Source: Myxocyprinus asiaticus
Lineage: Eukaryota; Chordata; Actinopteri; Cypriniformes; Catostomidae
Direction: 5' to 3'
DNA length: 64,000 bases
Assembly: GCF_019703515.2 (NCBI RefSeq)
Contig: NC_059351.1
Location: forward strand, 16,309,501 to 16,373,500
Each line of letters opens with the position of its first letter. The stretch's first letter is position 1. The notes beneath the pieces were generated by a model. That model was given only the letters and a program-made list of their open reading frames with translations, did no database searches and was not told the DNA's origin. A program made the translations under genes and the position numbers. Shown piece by piece: positions 43,827 through 55,942 of this stretch.

Positions 43827-44894
43827 TTACCTGATTGTGCCTGCAACTACACGGGATGAAACCGACTCAACCCGGAGACTGTAGAACCTCGCAAAAGTGT
43901 TGGGTGTTGCCCAGCCTGCTGCTCTGCAGATGTCTGCCAAAGAGGTGCCACTGGCCAGGGCCCAGGAGGCCGCCACACTCCTGGTAGAGTGGGCTCGTAA
44001 CCCCGCAGGGGGTGGCACATCCTGAGCTTGATATGCCATAGCGATGGCGTCAATGACCCAGTGGGTGATCCTCTGTTTGGAGACAGTGCTTCCTTTCCGC
44101 TGTCCACCAAAGCAGACAAAGAGCTGCTCGGAGCTTCTAAAGCTCTGCATGTGATCCAAATAGATGCATACAGCTCACACCAGACACAGCAATGCCAAGG
44201 CTGGGTCTGCCTCCTCCTGGGGCAACACTTGCAGGTTCACCACCTGGTCCCTAAAAGGGGTCGTGGTAACCTTGGGCACATAGCCCGGTCGGGGTCTCAG
44301 GATCACGTGAGAGTAACCCGGATTGAACTGCAGGCACGATTCACTGACAGAGAAAGCTTGCAGGTCCCCTACCCTCTTGATGGAAGTGAGCGCAGTCAGG
44401 AGGGCAGTCTTGAAAGAGAGTGCCTTAAGCTCAGCTGACTCCAAGGGCTCAAAGGGAGCTCCCTGTAGACCCTGAAGGACTACAGAGAGGTCCCACGGGG
44501 GAACGAGGCACAGTCTAGAGGGGTTCAACCTCCTAGCGCCTCTCAGGAACCTGATGATCAAGTCATGCTTCCCCAAGTACTTACCATCTACTGCATCATG
44601 ATGAGCCGAAATAGCGGCTACATACACCTTCAAGGTGGAGGAGGACAGCCTCTCCTGCAGGAAGGAAAGCACCGATCCGACTGCGCATCTCTGGGGGTCT
44701 TCCCATCGGGAAGAACACCACTTAGCAAACAGATGCCACTTCAAGGCATACAGGCGCCTCGTAGAGGGAGCCCTAGCCTGAGTGATCGTGTCTATCACCA
44801 CAGGCAGTAGGCCACTTAAGTCCTCCACGTCCCGTCCAAGGGCCAGAAGTGGAGATTCCAAAGGTCTGGTCACGGGTGCCAGATGGTCCCCCAT
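43827..44894 (-). pseudogene. DIRS copy C tyrosine recombinase with one stop
   Basis: A 356-codon frame without indels, interrupted only by TGA at 44175-44177 where copy B has CGT (Arg). It covers the N-terminal core-binding part (STRRLYALKWHLFAKWC, SFLQERL), the first catalytic Arg in TSIKRVGDLQ, the HxxR box (GLRAHSTRSVAASWAL), the Trp before the nucleophile (AAGWATPNTF) and the catalytic Tyr (ARFYSLRV). In family terms it integrates the circular DNA intermediate. The stop removes the last third, including HxxR and Tyr. Confidence 0.93.
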
Positions 44895-44916
44895 CCCTGA
44901 GAAAGAAGGTCCTTCC

Positions 44917-46672
44917 TCAGGGGAACTTGCCAGGGGGGGCTGTCGCGAGGAGTGTGAGATCCGAGAACCATGTCTGGGTGGGCCAGTAGGGTGCTACTAG
45001 GATGACCTGCTCCCCATCCTCCCTGACCTTGCACAGGATCTGTGCAAGTAGGCTCACTGGGGGAAACGCATAGTTGTATAGTCCAGGGGGCCAGCTGTGT
45101 GCCAACGCATCTATACCGAGAGGTGCCTCGGTCAGGGTGTACCAAAGCAGGCAGTGGGAGAATTCCTGGGAAGCAAACAGGTCTACCTGTGCTTGACCGA
45201 ATCGACTCCAAATCAGCTGGACCACCTGAGGGTGGAGTCTACACTCTCCCCTGAGGGTAACCTGATGTGACAGCGTGTCCGCTGCGGTGTTGAGGTCACC
45301 CGGGATGTGAGTGGCTCGTAGCGACTTGAGGCGCTGCTGACTCCAGAGGAGGAGACGGCGGGCGAGTTGTGACATGCGATGGGAGCATAGACTGCCTTGG
45401 CGGTTGATGTAAGCTACCGTCGCTGTGTTGTCCATCCGGACCAACATGTGCTTGCCCTGGATCAATGGCTGAATCCTCTGCAAGGTGAGCAGTACTGCCA
45501 ACAACTCTAAGCAGTTGTTGTGCCAACGCAGCCGCGGGCCAGTCCTAGAACCGGCGGCTGTGTGCCCATTGCATACAGCGCCCCAGCCCGTCTTGGAGGC
45601 ATCTGTTGTAACCACGACGCATCTGAAGACCTGCTCTAGGGGAACCCCTGCCCGTAGAAATGCCAGGTCGGTCCAAGGGCTGAAGAGGCGGCGACAGATC
45701 GGTGTGATGGCCACGCGGACTCGAGTCTGAAGCCAGTGCTGAAGCGGTCTCATATGCATCAACCCAAGCGGTGTGGCCATCACTGAGGATGCCATATGCC
45801 CCAGGAGCCTCTGAAATTTTCAGTGGAACCTCTGTCCTCCGTCTGAACGCCTTCAGACAGTTCAGCACTGACTGAGCACATTCGTTTGTGAGACGTGCTG
45901 TCATCGAGACCGAATCCAACTCCAGACCGAGAAAAGAGATGCTCTGAACCGGGGAGAGCTTGCTCTTTTCCCAGTTGACTCGAAGCCCCAGTCTGCTGAG
46001 GTGTCGAAGCACGAGGTCCCTGTGTGCGCATAGCAACTCCCGAGAGTGAGCTAAGATCAGCCAGTCGTTGAGATAGTTGAGAATGCAGATGGCCACTTCC
46101 CTTAGCGGGGCAAGGTACGCCTGGCCCTCGAAGGCAAACCACAGGAAGGGTCTATGTCGAGGTAGGACAGAGACGTGGAAGTATGTGTCCTTCAGGTCTA
46201 CCGCCACAAACCAATCTAGATGTCGGACGCTCACTAGAATGCGTTTTTGTGTCAGCATCTTGAATGGGAGTCTGTGCAAGGCCCGGTTCAGTACTCGCAG
46301 GTCCAAGATTGGTCGCAACCCACCGCCTTTCTTTGGTACGATGAAGTAAGGGCTGTAGAACACTTTCCTCATCTCGGCTGGAGGGATAGACTCTATCACG
46401 CCCTTGCTCAGGAGGGTCGCGATCGCCGCACGCAAGTTAGCGGCATTCTCGCCCTTCACCGAGGTGAAGCAGACGCCACTGAACCTGGGCGGGCGCCTGG
46501 CGAACTGAATCGCATAGCCGAGTTGGATGGTCCGGATCAGCCATCGTGCCAGGTTGGAAAGCGCGAGCCACGCGTCCAAACTCCGGGTGAGGGGGACCAA
46601 GGGGATAATCATGTCGGACGTACCGGCGGGTGGGGCCCCATGGCTCTGCTGAGTCGAGGGACATCGAAGCAC
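44917..46672 (-). pseudogene. DIRS copy C RT/RNase H (Asp lost, 69-bp deletion)
   Basis: RT occupies the frame 46672-45545: FYSPYFIVPKKGGGLRP, ILDLRVLNRALHRLPFKML, WFVAVDLKDTYFHVSVLPRH. At 46115/46116 an in-frame 69-bp deletion removes the 23 residues containing LPFGLSLSPR that copies A and B keep. The catalytic box at 46054-46065 reads YLND instead of YLDD. A 2-base deletion near 45820 shifts the frame; RNase H follows in 45795-44917 with TTDASKTGWGAVCNG, CLELLAVL, MDNTATVAYINRQG and NTAADTLSHQ. After it comes a C-terminal domain typical of DIRS (VDLFASQEF, ILVAPYWPTQTWF). The RT is inactive. Confidence 0.93.
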
Positions 46673-46775
46673 TTACCTGGCTCCTGCTGCCCACCATGAG
46701 ATTGGCAGAGGAGGGGGGAGGAGGATTCTCGTCCCCGTGGTCCATCGGCACTAATCCCGTGTGGGGGTATTTGTG

Positions 46776-48648
46776 TTACAGCTGGGTGCCCAGGGGCGGG
46801 GGGTCCGCCGCTGGAGCGCCAACCCTGCCAAAAAGGAATGGTGGACGGCGGTCATGACGACGGCTGTGCACACCAGACATGTGACCTAGGAAACAAGGAA
46901 ACTGCTCTTTTGCTGAACCTTTGCTACCGCAGCCTCTGGGGCATGCAGCGAAAAAAGAAACAAAGATTCTCCTCCCGGTCCTCCATCGGGGGATGGAGTG
47001 GTCTGTGAACCAGCTCCAAAGAGATGGGTCTCCTTGTCCCTGGGTCGCCCGTCTCAGGGGCACTTCGAAGCCTTCCTTGGGTTCTTGGCGGCCGGCCGTA
47101 AGACGGGGGCGTCTGCTTCCTGCAATGGGCTGCACGCTGGGGCCGGGCCACGGGGGCAGGCTGCGGCGGAGCTGGAGATGTTGCTGCAGGGAGACACCCT
47201 TGGCGACGAGCAGATGAGGTGCGGGATCTTGAGCTGCGCTGGGGCAGGACGTACTTTATAGCCTCCGTCTGCTTCTTCACCGTCGAGAACTGCTGGACAA
47301 AGTCCTCGACGGTGTCACCAAACAGGCCAACCTGGGAGATGGGGGTGTCAAGGAACCGTGCCTTGTCGGCCTCTTGCATCTCTACCAAGTTGTGCCAGAG
47401 GTGGCGCTCCTGGACCACGAGAGTGGACATCACCTGCCTGAGAGACCACGCTGTGACCTTTGTCGCCTGGAGAGTGAGGTCGGTCGCCGAGCAAAGTTCC
47501 TGCATCAATCCCAGGTCAGAACTACCCTTGTGCAGTTCTTTTATCACCTTGGCTTGGTGTACTTGCAGGAGAGCCATGGCGTGCAGGGCGGAGGCGGCAT
47601 GTCCAGTGGCACCGTAGGCCTTAGCCATCAGAGACAACATAAACCTACAGGCCTTGGACGGGAGCTTCGGGTGCCCGCGCCAGGTGGCGGTGCTCTGCGG
47701 ACATAAGTGCACCGCGAGCGCCTTTTCCACCTGGGGGATCACTGAATACCCCCTGGCCACTCCACCATCGAGGGTAGCGAGAGCGGGGGAGCTGAAAGAT
47801 CGGGACCGGGCAGTAAAAGGTGCCTCCCACGACCTCGTCAGCTCCTCATGCACTTCCGGGTAGAAAGGAACGGGGGCCCAGGAACCAATTGTCGAGCCGC
47901 GAGGGTTCAGGGGAGAGTGGAGGGTTCCACTCTAGCCTGATGCTCGCGGCTGCCCAGGAAAGCATGTCCATCATTTCCGTGTCGGCCTGAGACTGGGTGA
48001 CCGTTCCCGAAGGAGGAAGCCCAGCTGAAGCCTCAGCGTCAGACGGGACGAGCCCGCTCTCCGATGCTGCACTTGATAACTCATCATCTTCCGGGGCGCC
48101 AAACGAGATGTCGAACCCGCCCTGAGACGAGCCGGCGATCTCGTCCGAGCACGCGATCAGGGCAAGCGAGCATGCTGGGGATTGGGAGGTCTGTGGAGGG
48201 ATACCCAGCGGAGGTGGTCCTTTGAGGTCCCCAAATCGCTCCCAGTGCTAACCGGCACGGCCTCATACCCGTAGGTAGAAGGACCGAGGCGGGGAGCTGC
48301 TGGGGTGGCTTGCTTTCTTACGAATGCATGCCACGACCACAATGTTGCCATGGTCATGTTCTCGCAATGAGGATCATCCACGAATGATGTCTCCACATGG
48401 GCAGCGCCCAGACACGTAAGACAGCGATCGTGGCTGTCGGAAGCAGAGAGATAGCGATCACAACCAGGAATAACACACAAACGTTCTTTAAAATCTTTAA
48501 AAAGACGTTTTGTATGTGCCGCTCTTTTATGAATGGAAAATATACTCTTTTTCAGAATATACTCTTTTTTGCTCTGCCGAAGCGCCCAGGGGCGTTCTCT
48601 GCACTGTACAGGCACAAAGGGGGAGAAGCCGCTGAAATGCACCGTCAA
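46776..48648 (-). pseudogene. DIRS copy C gag (frameshifted)
   Basis: ORF1 is spread over three frames. 48648-48157 has the N-terminus with a Cys/His cluster (CVIPGCDRYLSASDSHDRC...CLGAAH: C58, C63, H73, C76, C79, H84), which could bind zinc. 48266-48084 is a middle piece. 47853-46924 (309 codons) has the helical core: MALLQVHQAKVIKELH, KVTAWSLRQVMSTLVVQERH, GDTVEDFVQQFSTVKKQTEA. A basic/Pro-rich end follows. The putative role is nucleocapsid. The frameshifts make it non-functional as read. Confidence 0.86.
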
Positions 48649-48699
48649 ATCCAGCAGTCTTTAGCGAGGTGAGTTTTTCTAGATATATTGTATTCAGTG

Positions 48700-48915
48700 C
48701 ACTGAATGCAACCGCTTGGCTCCAAAGAGTAAATCTGAATGAGTGGTTGCATACTAGCTCCTTTTATACCCGTATGTCCAGGGGAGTGGCATGCAAATTC
48801 CACTCGCCAATTCTCATTGTCCTTTTTTCAAAGATCAGAGGTGTTTCAGGCTCCCAAGAGTGACCCCTAGTGTCACTACATCGACACAACGTCGAGTGAG
48901 TGACAGATAGGGAAC
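48700..48915. repeat. DIRS copy C 5' inverted terminal repeat
   Basis: On the minus strand it starts gttccctatctgtcactcactcgacgttgtgtcgatgtagtgacactagggg and carries the same central block as the 3' repeat, including cgggtataaaaggagct. The tataaaag word, just upstream of gag, is a plausible TATA box. Confidence 0.9.
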
Positions 48916-49135
48916 ATTGAGTCATACAGTATGGATTACCTTTATGTAATTTTTGAAGCTTGAAAGCTTTGGACCCCATTGACTTACATTGTATGGTCAA
49001 AAACACTTCATACAACCTCCAAAATATCTGTTTGTGTTCTGCAGAAGAAAGAAAGTCATATGAGTTTTAGATTTCATGAGGGTGAGCAAATGATGAGAGA
49101 ATTATAATTCTGGGGGGAACTATCCCTTTTAAGAG
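48916..49135. mobile_element. right half of a MITE (29890 family)
   Basis: gaagcttgaaagctttggaccccattgacttacattgtatgg, tgtgttctgcagaagaaagaaagtcata, catgagggtgagcaaatgatgagagaattataattct and ggaactatccctttta are, in order, the inverse of the MITE left half seen at 29890. It abuts the end of DIRS copy C. Confidence 0.62.
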
Positions 49136-50503
49136 GCACTTAAAGTCAACATGTCAAATTTGACCATATTTGCAGTACATTCATAATAAATGTCACTTAA
49201 TATACCCCATTGGCTGAACCATGTTTAACTAGTCAGCATACACAAACAAACAGAGTTTTGATGGTGCCACAGATCCAAAGTCTTTACACATTTTAGTGAA
49301 TTAAACCTACATATGGCTCACTTATCTAGTTGTCTCTGCATGTTAAGCTAATCCAAAAATTGATCCAAAAATCACATACTGCACCTTTAAAATAGATAAA
49401 CATCTCACATTGTTTATATGAACATTGCTAAAGCCTTAAAGTTACAGACTTTGCCACCTTGTGCCTGGTCATTTCGTTTTTAATGCAAAGTCTTTAAAAA
49501 CCTGAGGTATTTGCTGATTTCAAAAGAAGTAAAAGTTTCCAGTCATGTAAAAAAGCCATTTGTGACACTAAGCACAAAATGGCTGTACAGATGCGAGAAA
49601 GGTAAAACAGATCTTTGGGCTAAAATTGTCAAAAGTGTCATCTAACCTCCTCCAGTTCGCCCACTCAAACCTGCCAGCCAAGTGTCCCGTTTAAAAGGGG
49701 CAGCCATTCTCGATCACCTCATGTCTGTTTTCCACCGTATCCCTCCCATTTTGAAGGATGAAGGGGAACTTGGGGGTGGCTTTCAAAAGAAATGTTCTCT
49801 TCACACGTCAAAGGTATGTAACAGCTCACTTAAACACTTCTTTTTCCTTTCACACTCTCCTCCAATGCTTTTACTTATTTCTATTTTGCGCATATTTGAT
49901 GCTACTCCCTGCCAAAAAGTCAAGGATGTAAAACATTTAGCTGCAGGTAACGGTGTTTAATCTCATTATTACCATATCTGCAAAGCAGAACGGTATTTAT
50001 ATTTCTGAAACATTCTAGTCAAACACACCCTTAGTATTAAACTTTAGCAATTATTTCAGCATGAACCGCTGAACGCACAGACTTCATTCAAACTTTGTTC
50101 CAATCTTCGGTGTGCAATTTACTGTATATATAATTATATATAGATTGATAAAATGTTCAACATTAAAAATGCAAATGACACAGATGACATCATTGTAATA
50201 TTTGCATACTGAATTATTGTGCTTGCAACGTGAGCACTACAATGAAATTCCTCTTATTTCTTTCTTATTCATTTTGTCCTTTTCCATATGTTTTTGTAAT
50301 TAATTCAGCTGTAACTCATTATACTTATTAATGATCATTAAGTTTGAAAATCTCCCATTGACTTACATTGATATAATGTTCAGTGTTCAAAAATGAACTG
50401 CAAAGATGATGCCATTGTAATATTTGCATTTGAATACAGATTGGTCTTCTTTCTCACATCTTTTTACATACTGAATTGTCATTGGTCCTCCTTTATTACA
50501 TCT
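49136..50503. other. AT-rich DNA without a recognisable gene
   Basis: The longest plus frame (49682-49960, 92 codons) has no domain signature or splice context that I can support. Confidence 0.5.
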
Positions 50504-51834
50504 ACACTGTAAAAAAAAGTCTGTCTAAAACAGTAAAAGACTGTAAAAATGCTCCAGTAAAAAAAAAAAAAAAAAAACACAAAAAAATAAAACGTAAATT
50601 GGTTAATGAGTAGTTATCGTAAAATATACGTTAAAATATGTTTTATATATTTAAAAAGACAATACATGTAGTTTTATGGTAAAATGTTGTATAAATGAAA
50701 TTTTTTAGATGTAAAAAGTATGATTTTCCCATATAATTAACGGTTAAAATTTATATTATGTTTGACGAGAGTACATATACTTTTTAATGGTAAATCATTG
50801 TTAAAATTATGGTAAAAAACAATAATCGGCATTCCCAGAATTCCCTGCATGACCCATTACGTTTCATTATATTTTACGGGAATAGTTATGTTTCTTCTTA
50901 TTTTTAATATCAGTTATGTACTTTGGGGTTTTCTGTGTTGCATCTGATGTAGTTTAGTTAATGTTTATTGCATAATTTTTATTTAACATTTGTTATCCTG
51001 TTGCTGTTGTGCATGTGTGAGTGACACTGAGCATTGTCTCTCCATCTTTATTGGCCATTGCTCCTGGGAGGGCCACTATAGACCTTTTTCACAGACTGTG
51101 ATGACGCGTTTCCTCCTTATTTATCAGCGTCAATCTCGCAATTTTTTTTATATGATACATTTTTTAAATATTGAGTGTAAATTTATAACATTATGCTTTG
51201 TGTTATATTACTCTGTAATTAGTTAAAAAAAAAAAAACGAATTACCACAGCTGCAAGGGGGTTTTGATTACAGCTGCTGAGAGAATGACAGTAAATTTGG
51301 CATTTTCTCCTATTTTACTGTCTTAATCCACCGCTCTATTTTTCCCTCTTCTGGAAAGTCATTCAAACGTAATAGTGGATTTATTTTTCCTTTGGTCTTG
51401 GAGCAAATGGGTAAGTGAAAATAATATTTGCTGTGATCTCCCATTCACCGCTATCTAAGTTTACCCTGCAAACATTTACTTCCGCGTTCCAAAACCCAGA
51501 GTGTGAAAAAGATCTATTGATTAACTTCATGTCATCATGTGCTCTTCTGTAATTACTACAGTGATTAACAATGCATTATAAAGTGAAAAGCAGATTTTTA
51601 CAGTTTCAGAAGTTTAATATATTAAGTTTATCATTTAATAATATAAACGATGGTACTGCACCTTAAAATATAGCGTAAAAACAACAGTTTTAAACTGTAA
51701 AATTTACAGGTTGTACTGTTAAGTTGTTTACATTTTTACCGTATTTTTTTACATAATTATTCTGGCAATCGAAGCTGGCAGTTTTTTTTTTTTTTTTTTT
51801 TTGGTAAAAACAACAGGATTTTTTTTTACAGGGT
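50504..51834. mobile_element. non-autonomous element with ACACTGTAAAAAA ends
   Basis: The left end ACACTGTAAAAAAAAGTCTG and the inverse of the right end ACCCTGTAAAAAAAAATCCTG form a short inverted repeat. The interior is rich in t/a runs with cagtaaa / taaaatttac words (for example aaactgtaaaatttacaggttgtactgttaa near 51693-51722). A 4-bp repeat ATCT flanks both sides (50500-50503 and 51835-51838). No transposase. Confidence 0.6.
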
Positions 51835-51838
51835 ATCT

Positions 51839-54172
51839 AACCACTGCAAAGGCAACACAGTGGACTTGTGTATAATGACTGCAATAGAGTGTGCAAAGGA
51901 GTAGAACCTAATACAGCACTCTTGAGCCACATTTTTTTTAAGTCAAAAATATTTAACTTTAACTAATTTAAGCTTTAACATACCATCTTTAACACAGTGC
52001 AGCTGTCAAAAAACATCTGTTTGGCACAAGTAAAACCAACAATTAAAAATAGTAGCTATGAGTTATGTGTTGATTCTCATGCAGAGCTGACTGAAAACAA
52101 GACAAGCACTGAGTTTTATGACAACAGTAAAGCTTCTAGGATTCAGCATTTTATTAATGCAAAATCCAAGCCTAACACCTAAGCTTACCTAAAACATTAA
52201 CACCATTCCCTTTCTGCTTTGCAAGCAATGATATTTCCTTCAGGAAACACAAGTTAATTTTCGTAATGTTTTTCCTAGAAAATGAAATATCAACAGCCTC
52301 AGACATAACCACATCGGTATAAATCTGAAAACAGTTTAATGACAAAACACATAGATCAAAAACAGACAACACATGGTGTGCTGCGGTAAATGGTGGAAGA
52401 GGAGAGAGATATGTTTTGGGAGACACAGTTGAGCACTGATAGAGAAGTCCTTGATGTATCTGCAATGAAGGCAAGGATGAGTACATTGAGCTGAGCTCCA
52501 TTCATCTTTCTCCCCACATCAGACAGGCTGCAGTAATGACTCCCCAGAGAACACAGCTCTGACTCTTACCTTGGAATTCGCAGCAGGGCTTGGAGACTGT
52601 GGACACAACCCCGAGTGAGTGCCCATGTTTTTTTTTGTTTTTTTTTAAAGAATATATTTTACAGTAAAGCACCAAAATGCCCCAGTGCTACAATAACCTT
52701 TAACAGCAAGATTACAAGAATGAGTTCACTTACAGTCGATTTCCTCTGTGTGGACATCTTTGTTTATGTCAAAGTGGTTTTCTGTTGAAAAGCCCAGCAT
52801 ATGCTGTATTAAGGATGCTGGACATCAGTGGCCGTGCATACACACCCCTGATTTGCCAAGTAGGCATCCAGCTGATGCTATTATCCAAAGTGGCTTATAG
52901 TGCATTCATGGAATACATTTTGCCAGCATATGTGATCAAAACCACAATCTTGGCTGCAGGACCTGTTGAGGTACAGGAACAGTTTTATCAAACAAATATA
53001 GTCCTAACCCTAACCCCAACTCTATGAGTTGCTGAAGCACTAAACTCAGTCCTAAACCAAATCTTAACCCTAAAATTCATCCTAATGTTAATTTGTGTTA
53101 TTTCTCATGAGAGTCAATCTGATCTCATGAAAATTAATTGACTATGACAACATTTTTGCAAAGTGATAAATGTGGTTCTTTTACATGTATTGTGGCAGTT
53201 CCGAGGTGAAATTTCTATGGTGTGACACTAAAAGCGAGTTAAATTTTCTTCCATTCAGATGAGTTTTTTTTTTTTTTTTTTTTTAAGGTTAATGCTCTAT
53301 CGAGTTTAAAATCAACAAAACCTAACACCTTACCCTAAACCTAAAACTTATACCTAACCTATAATGTCATAAAAAGCAAATGCAATAAAAAAAATCCAAT
53401 TGCTGAAGCAATCACGTCATTTTGTGGTGCTTCTATGGCACTTTCGGTTCGCAATACCGACTTGCATGCTCTTCTGGACTTGTAGCCCGGTCCTTGTAAT
53501 CCCTTAAACCATTTCAAATATTCAAACCTACAGGAAAAAAAAAAGTACTTCAGAAGCCTCTATAGCTTTTTATTTACAGCACCTTTTCTTCATAGCATTT
53601 GAAAAGTTTCTAATAGAAGGAAGTTCTATAGAGAATTTTGTATCAGCTAGAGGCTGATATGGAAGTAATACCCATTCCAACCCCCATGCCAAACCAATCC
53701 AAACTATATCACAACTACTCAACAACTATAGCAAAATTTTTTCCAGCTTGAGAGGAATAAACACAGAAAGAAACCACAGATCTGCTCCCAAACATTGAGG
53801 AATTTGAATATGTGTGCATGTAAATATTCTAAATATAAATATTGTATAGTGTTAAAAACCTATTTAAATGGCTAAATGAACATGTAATTAACAAAATTTA
53901 CAACAATTATAAACAGTTTACTTCAAACTCACAGAACATTCCCTTCAGAGAAAAAGCAATACAAACAGCAAACAGCTCCAAACTAAACTGTACTCTTGAA
54001 ACACACTGCACTCTTGAAACACACTGCTCGCAGTTAAAACAAATTTCAACAATGTCTTTGTTAATTAAGTTCTAAACTCACCCAGTGTTTCTCTCAATGT
54101 TTTAGCTTCTTTTAATGTATTTTAGGAGGCAACGCAACAATAAAATGGCAATCACTTGCGAATATATATATA
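51839..54172. other. AT-rich DNA; no supported gene
   Basis: There is a 109-codon minus frame at 52172-52501 without recognisable domains. ctaaccctaacccc runs occur near 53003-53018, with scattered relatives near 53085 and 53327-53360. A candidate host microexon at 52570-52596 is listed separately. Confidence 0.45.
52570..52596 (-). other. candidate 27-nt microexon
   Basis: On the minus strand a good acceptor (ggttgtgtccacag) is followed by 27 bases (TCTCCAAGCCCTGCTGCGAA...) and a strong donor (AAG/gtaagagt). The 27 bases are a multiple of three and would encode SPSPAANSK. No neighbouring exon is recognised in the window, so this is only a splice-signal observation. Confidence 0.22.
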
Positions 54173-54955
54173 CACCGATCAGCCACAACATTAAAACCGC
54201 CTGCCTAATATTGTGTAGGTCCCCCACGAGCCACCAAAACAGCACCAACCCGCATCTCAGAATGCTATTCTGTTCTTCTCACTACAATTGTACAGAGCAG
54301 TTATCTAGTTACCATAGATTTTTGTCAGTTCAAACCAGTCTGGCCATTCTCTGTTGACCTCTCTCATCAACAAGGTGTTTCCATCCACAGAACTGCCGCT
54401 CACTGGATGTTTTTTGTTTTTGGCACCATTCGGAATAAATTCTATAGATTGTTGTGTGTGAAAATCCCCGGAGATCAGCAGTTACAGAAATACTTAAACC
54501 CGCCTGTCCGGCACCAACAATCATCCATGCATTTATCTAATCAGCCAATCGTGTGGCAGCAGTGCAGTGCATAATATCATGCAGATATGGGTCAGAAGCT
54601 TCAATTAATGTTCACATCATTCATCAGAATGGGGAAAAATGTGATCACAATGACTTGGACCGTGGCATGATTGTTGGTGCCAGATAGGCTGGTTTGATTC
54701 ATTCATCTGTAACTGCTGTTCTCCCTTGATTTCCACACACAGCAGTCTCTAGAATTTATTCCGAATGGTGCCAGAAACAAAAAAACTTCCAGTGAGCGGC
54801 AGTTCTGTGGATGGAAATGCCTTGTTGATGAGAGGTCAACAGAGAATGACCAGACTGGCTTGAACTGACAAAGTCTATGGTAACTCAGATAACTGCTCTG
54901 TACAATTGCGGTGAGAAGAATAGCATCTCAGAATGGGGCGGCTCCCAACACCCCA
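54173..54955. mobile_element. fold-back Tc1 remnant (head-to-head)
   Basis: The left end CACCGATCAGCCACAACATTAAAACC follows a TA. Then two inverted copies of the same transposase N-terminal region face each other: minus strand about 54256-54530 and plus strand about 54655-54955. About 120 bases lie between them. The right terminus is missing. The minus frame at 54330-54524 (MIVGAGQAGLSISVTADLRG, SHTTIYRIYSEWCQKQK) shows the Tc1 helix-turn-helix domain. Confidence 0.85.
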
Positions 54956-55299
54956 AGACATGAACAAACACATAAAACATGAATCAACCTAAAGTTCTGT
55001 GTGTGTGTGTGTGTGTGGGGGGGGGGGGTCTTGAAGCATGGCTATGAATGGCATGGTGTGGGGCGTGTGACCAGGGCATGTTGTATGTACTACAACAGCA
55101 TGAAATGTGTTAAAAACCTAGGTAGCACATCTTGTCAGGCAGATAATACCTATCAGGATGTGCTACCAGCATAACTATCAGATATCAGATCAGTGTGATA
55201 TGGTGCGAGACTGTACTAAGCCCTAACCCTACCCTAAACCCTAACACTATGCAAATATAGCATTGGTAGCACATCCTGAAAGGTAGCATCTATTTTCAA
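54956..55299. other. spacer with GT/G run and telomere-like words
   Basis: It contains (GT)n followed by a run of 12 G (about 54999-55028), inverted ggtagcacatc / gatgtgctacc words (55121-55165), and ccctaaccctaccctaaaccctaac (about 55221-55245). No gene. Confidence 0.6.
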
Positions 55300-55942
55300 G
55301 GATACCAGCGACAGGGTCATGGGCGCCCAAGGCTCATTGATGCTCATGGGGAGCGAAGGCTAGCCCATCTGTTCCGATCAAGAGCTACTGTAGCACAAAT
55401 TGCTGAAAAACATATAGCTGGCCATGATAGAAAGGTGTCAGAAAACACAGTGCATCGTAGTTTGCTGCAAATAGGGCTGCGTAGCCGCAGACCGGTCAGA
55501 GAACCCATACTGACCCCAGTCCACTGCCGAAAGCACCTACAATGGGCACGTGAGCATCAGAACTGGACCATGGAGCAATGGAAGAAGGTGGCCTGGTCTG
55601 ATGAATCACGTTTTCTTTTAGATCATGTGGATGGCTGGGTGTGTGTGCGTCATTTACCTGGGGAAGAGATGGCAGCAGGATGCACTATGGGAAAAAGGTG
55701 CCAAATACCAAAGGACACCTTCAGAGGTCTTGTGGAGTCCATGCCTCGATGGGTCAGAGCTGTTTTGGTGGCACAAAGGGGACCTACACGATATTAGGCA
55801 CCGAATATTGATTTAGCTTTTTTATGTTTACTGGACTTTGTATGACATTAAGTGATAAGTAAAAACTATTTATTTCATTATTTTTGAAGACATCCTCACT
55901 TTGCAACATTTTTCACAAGTGCCTAAAACTTTTGCACAGTAC

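Larger units (their letters stand above)
42687..48915 (-). mobile_element. DIRS retrotransposon copy C (full length, mutated)
   Basis: A complete 6.2-kb DIRS element read on the minus strand. It has a 5' inverted repeat (ending 48915), gag, RT/RNase H, tyrosine recombinase, an internal complementary region and a 3' inverted repeat (from 42687). No target duplication flanks it (left aaaat, right attga), as expected for tyrosine-recombinase integration. The gene order and the internal complementary region near the 3' end fit the DIRS1 plan. All three frames contain disabling lesions, described separately. Confidence 0.95.

Noticed and set aside
44028..44438. Plus-strand 136-codon frame opposite the DIRS recombinase
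   Set aside because: Antisense shadow of the recombinase frame; parallel frames appear in copy B for the same reason.
52172..52501. 109-codon minus frame as a possible small gene
   Set aside because: No recognised domain, no matching exon structure, and the sequence composition is like its surroundings.
55216..55250. Telomere or interstitial telomeric array
   Set aside because: Only a few degenerate ccctaa words are present; short tracts like this are common inside dispersed fish repeats.
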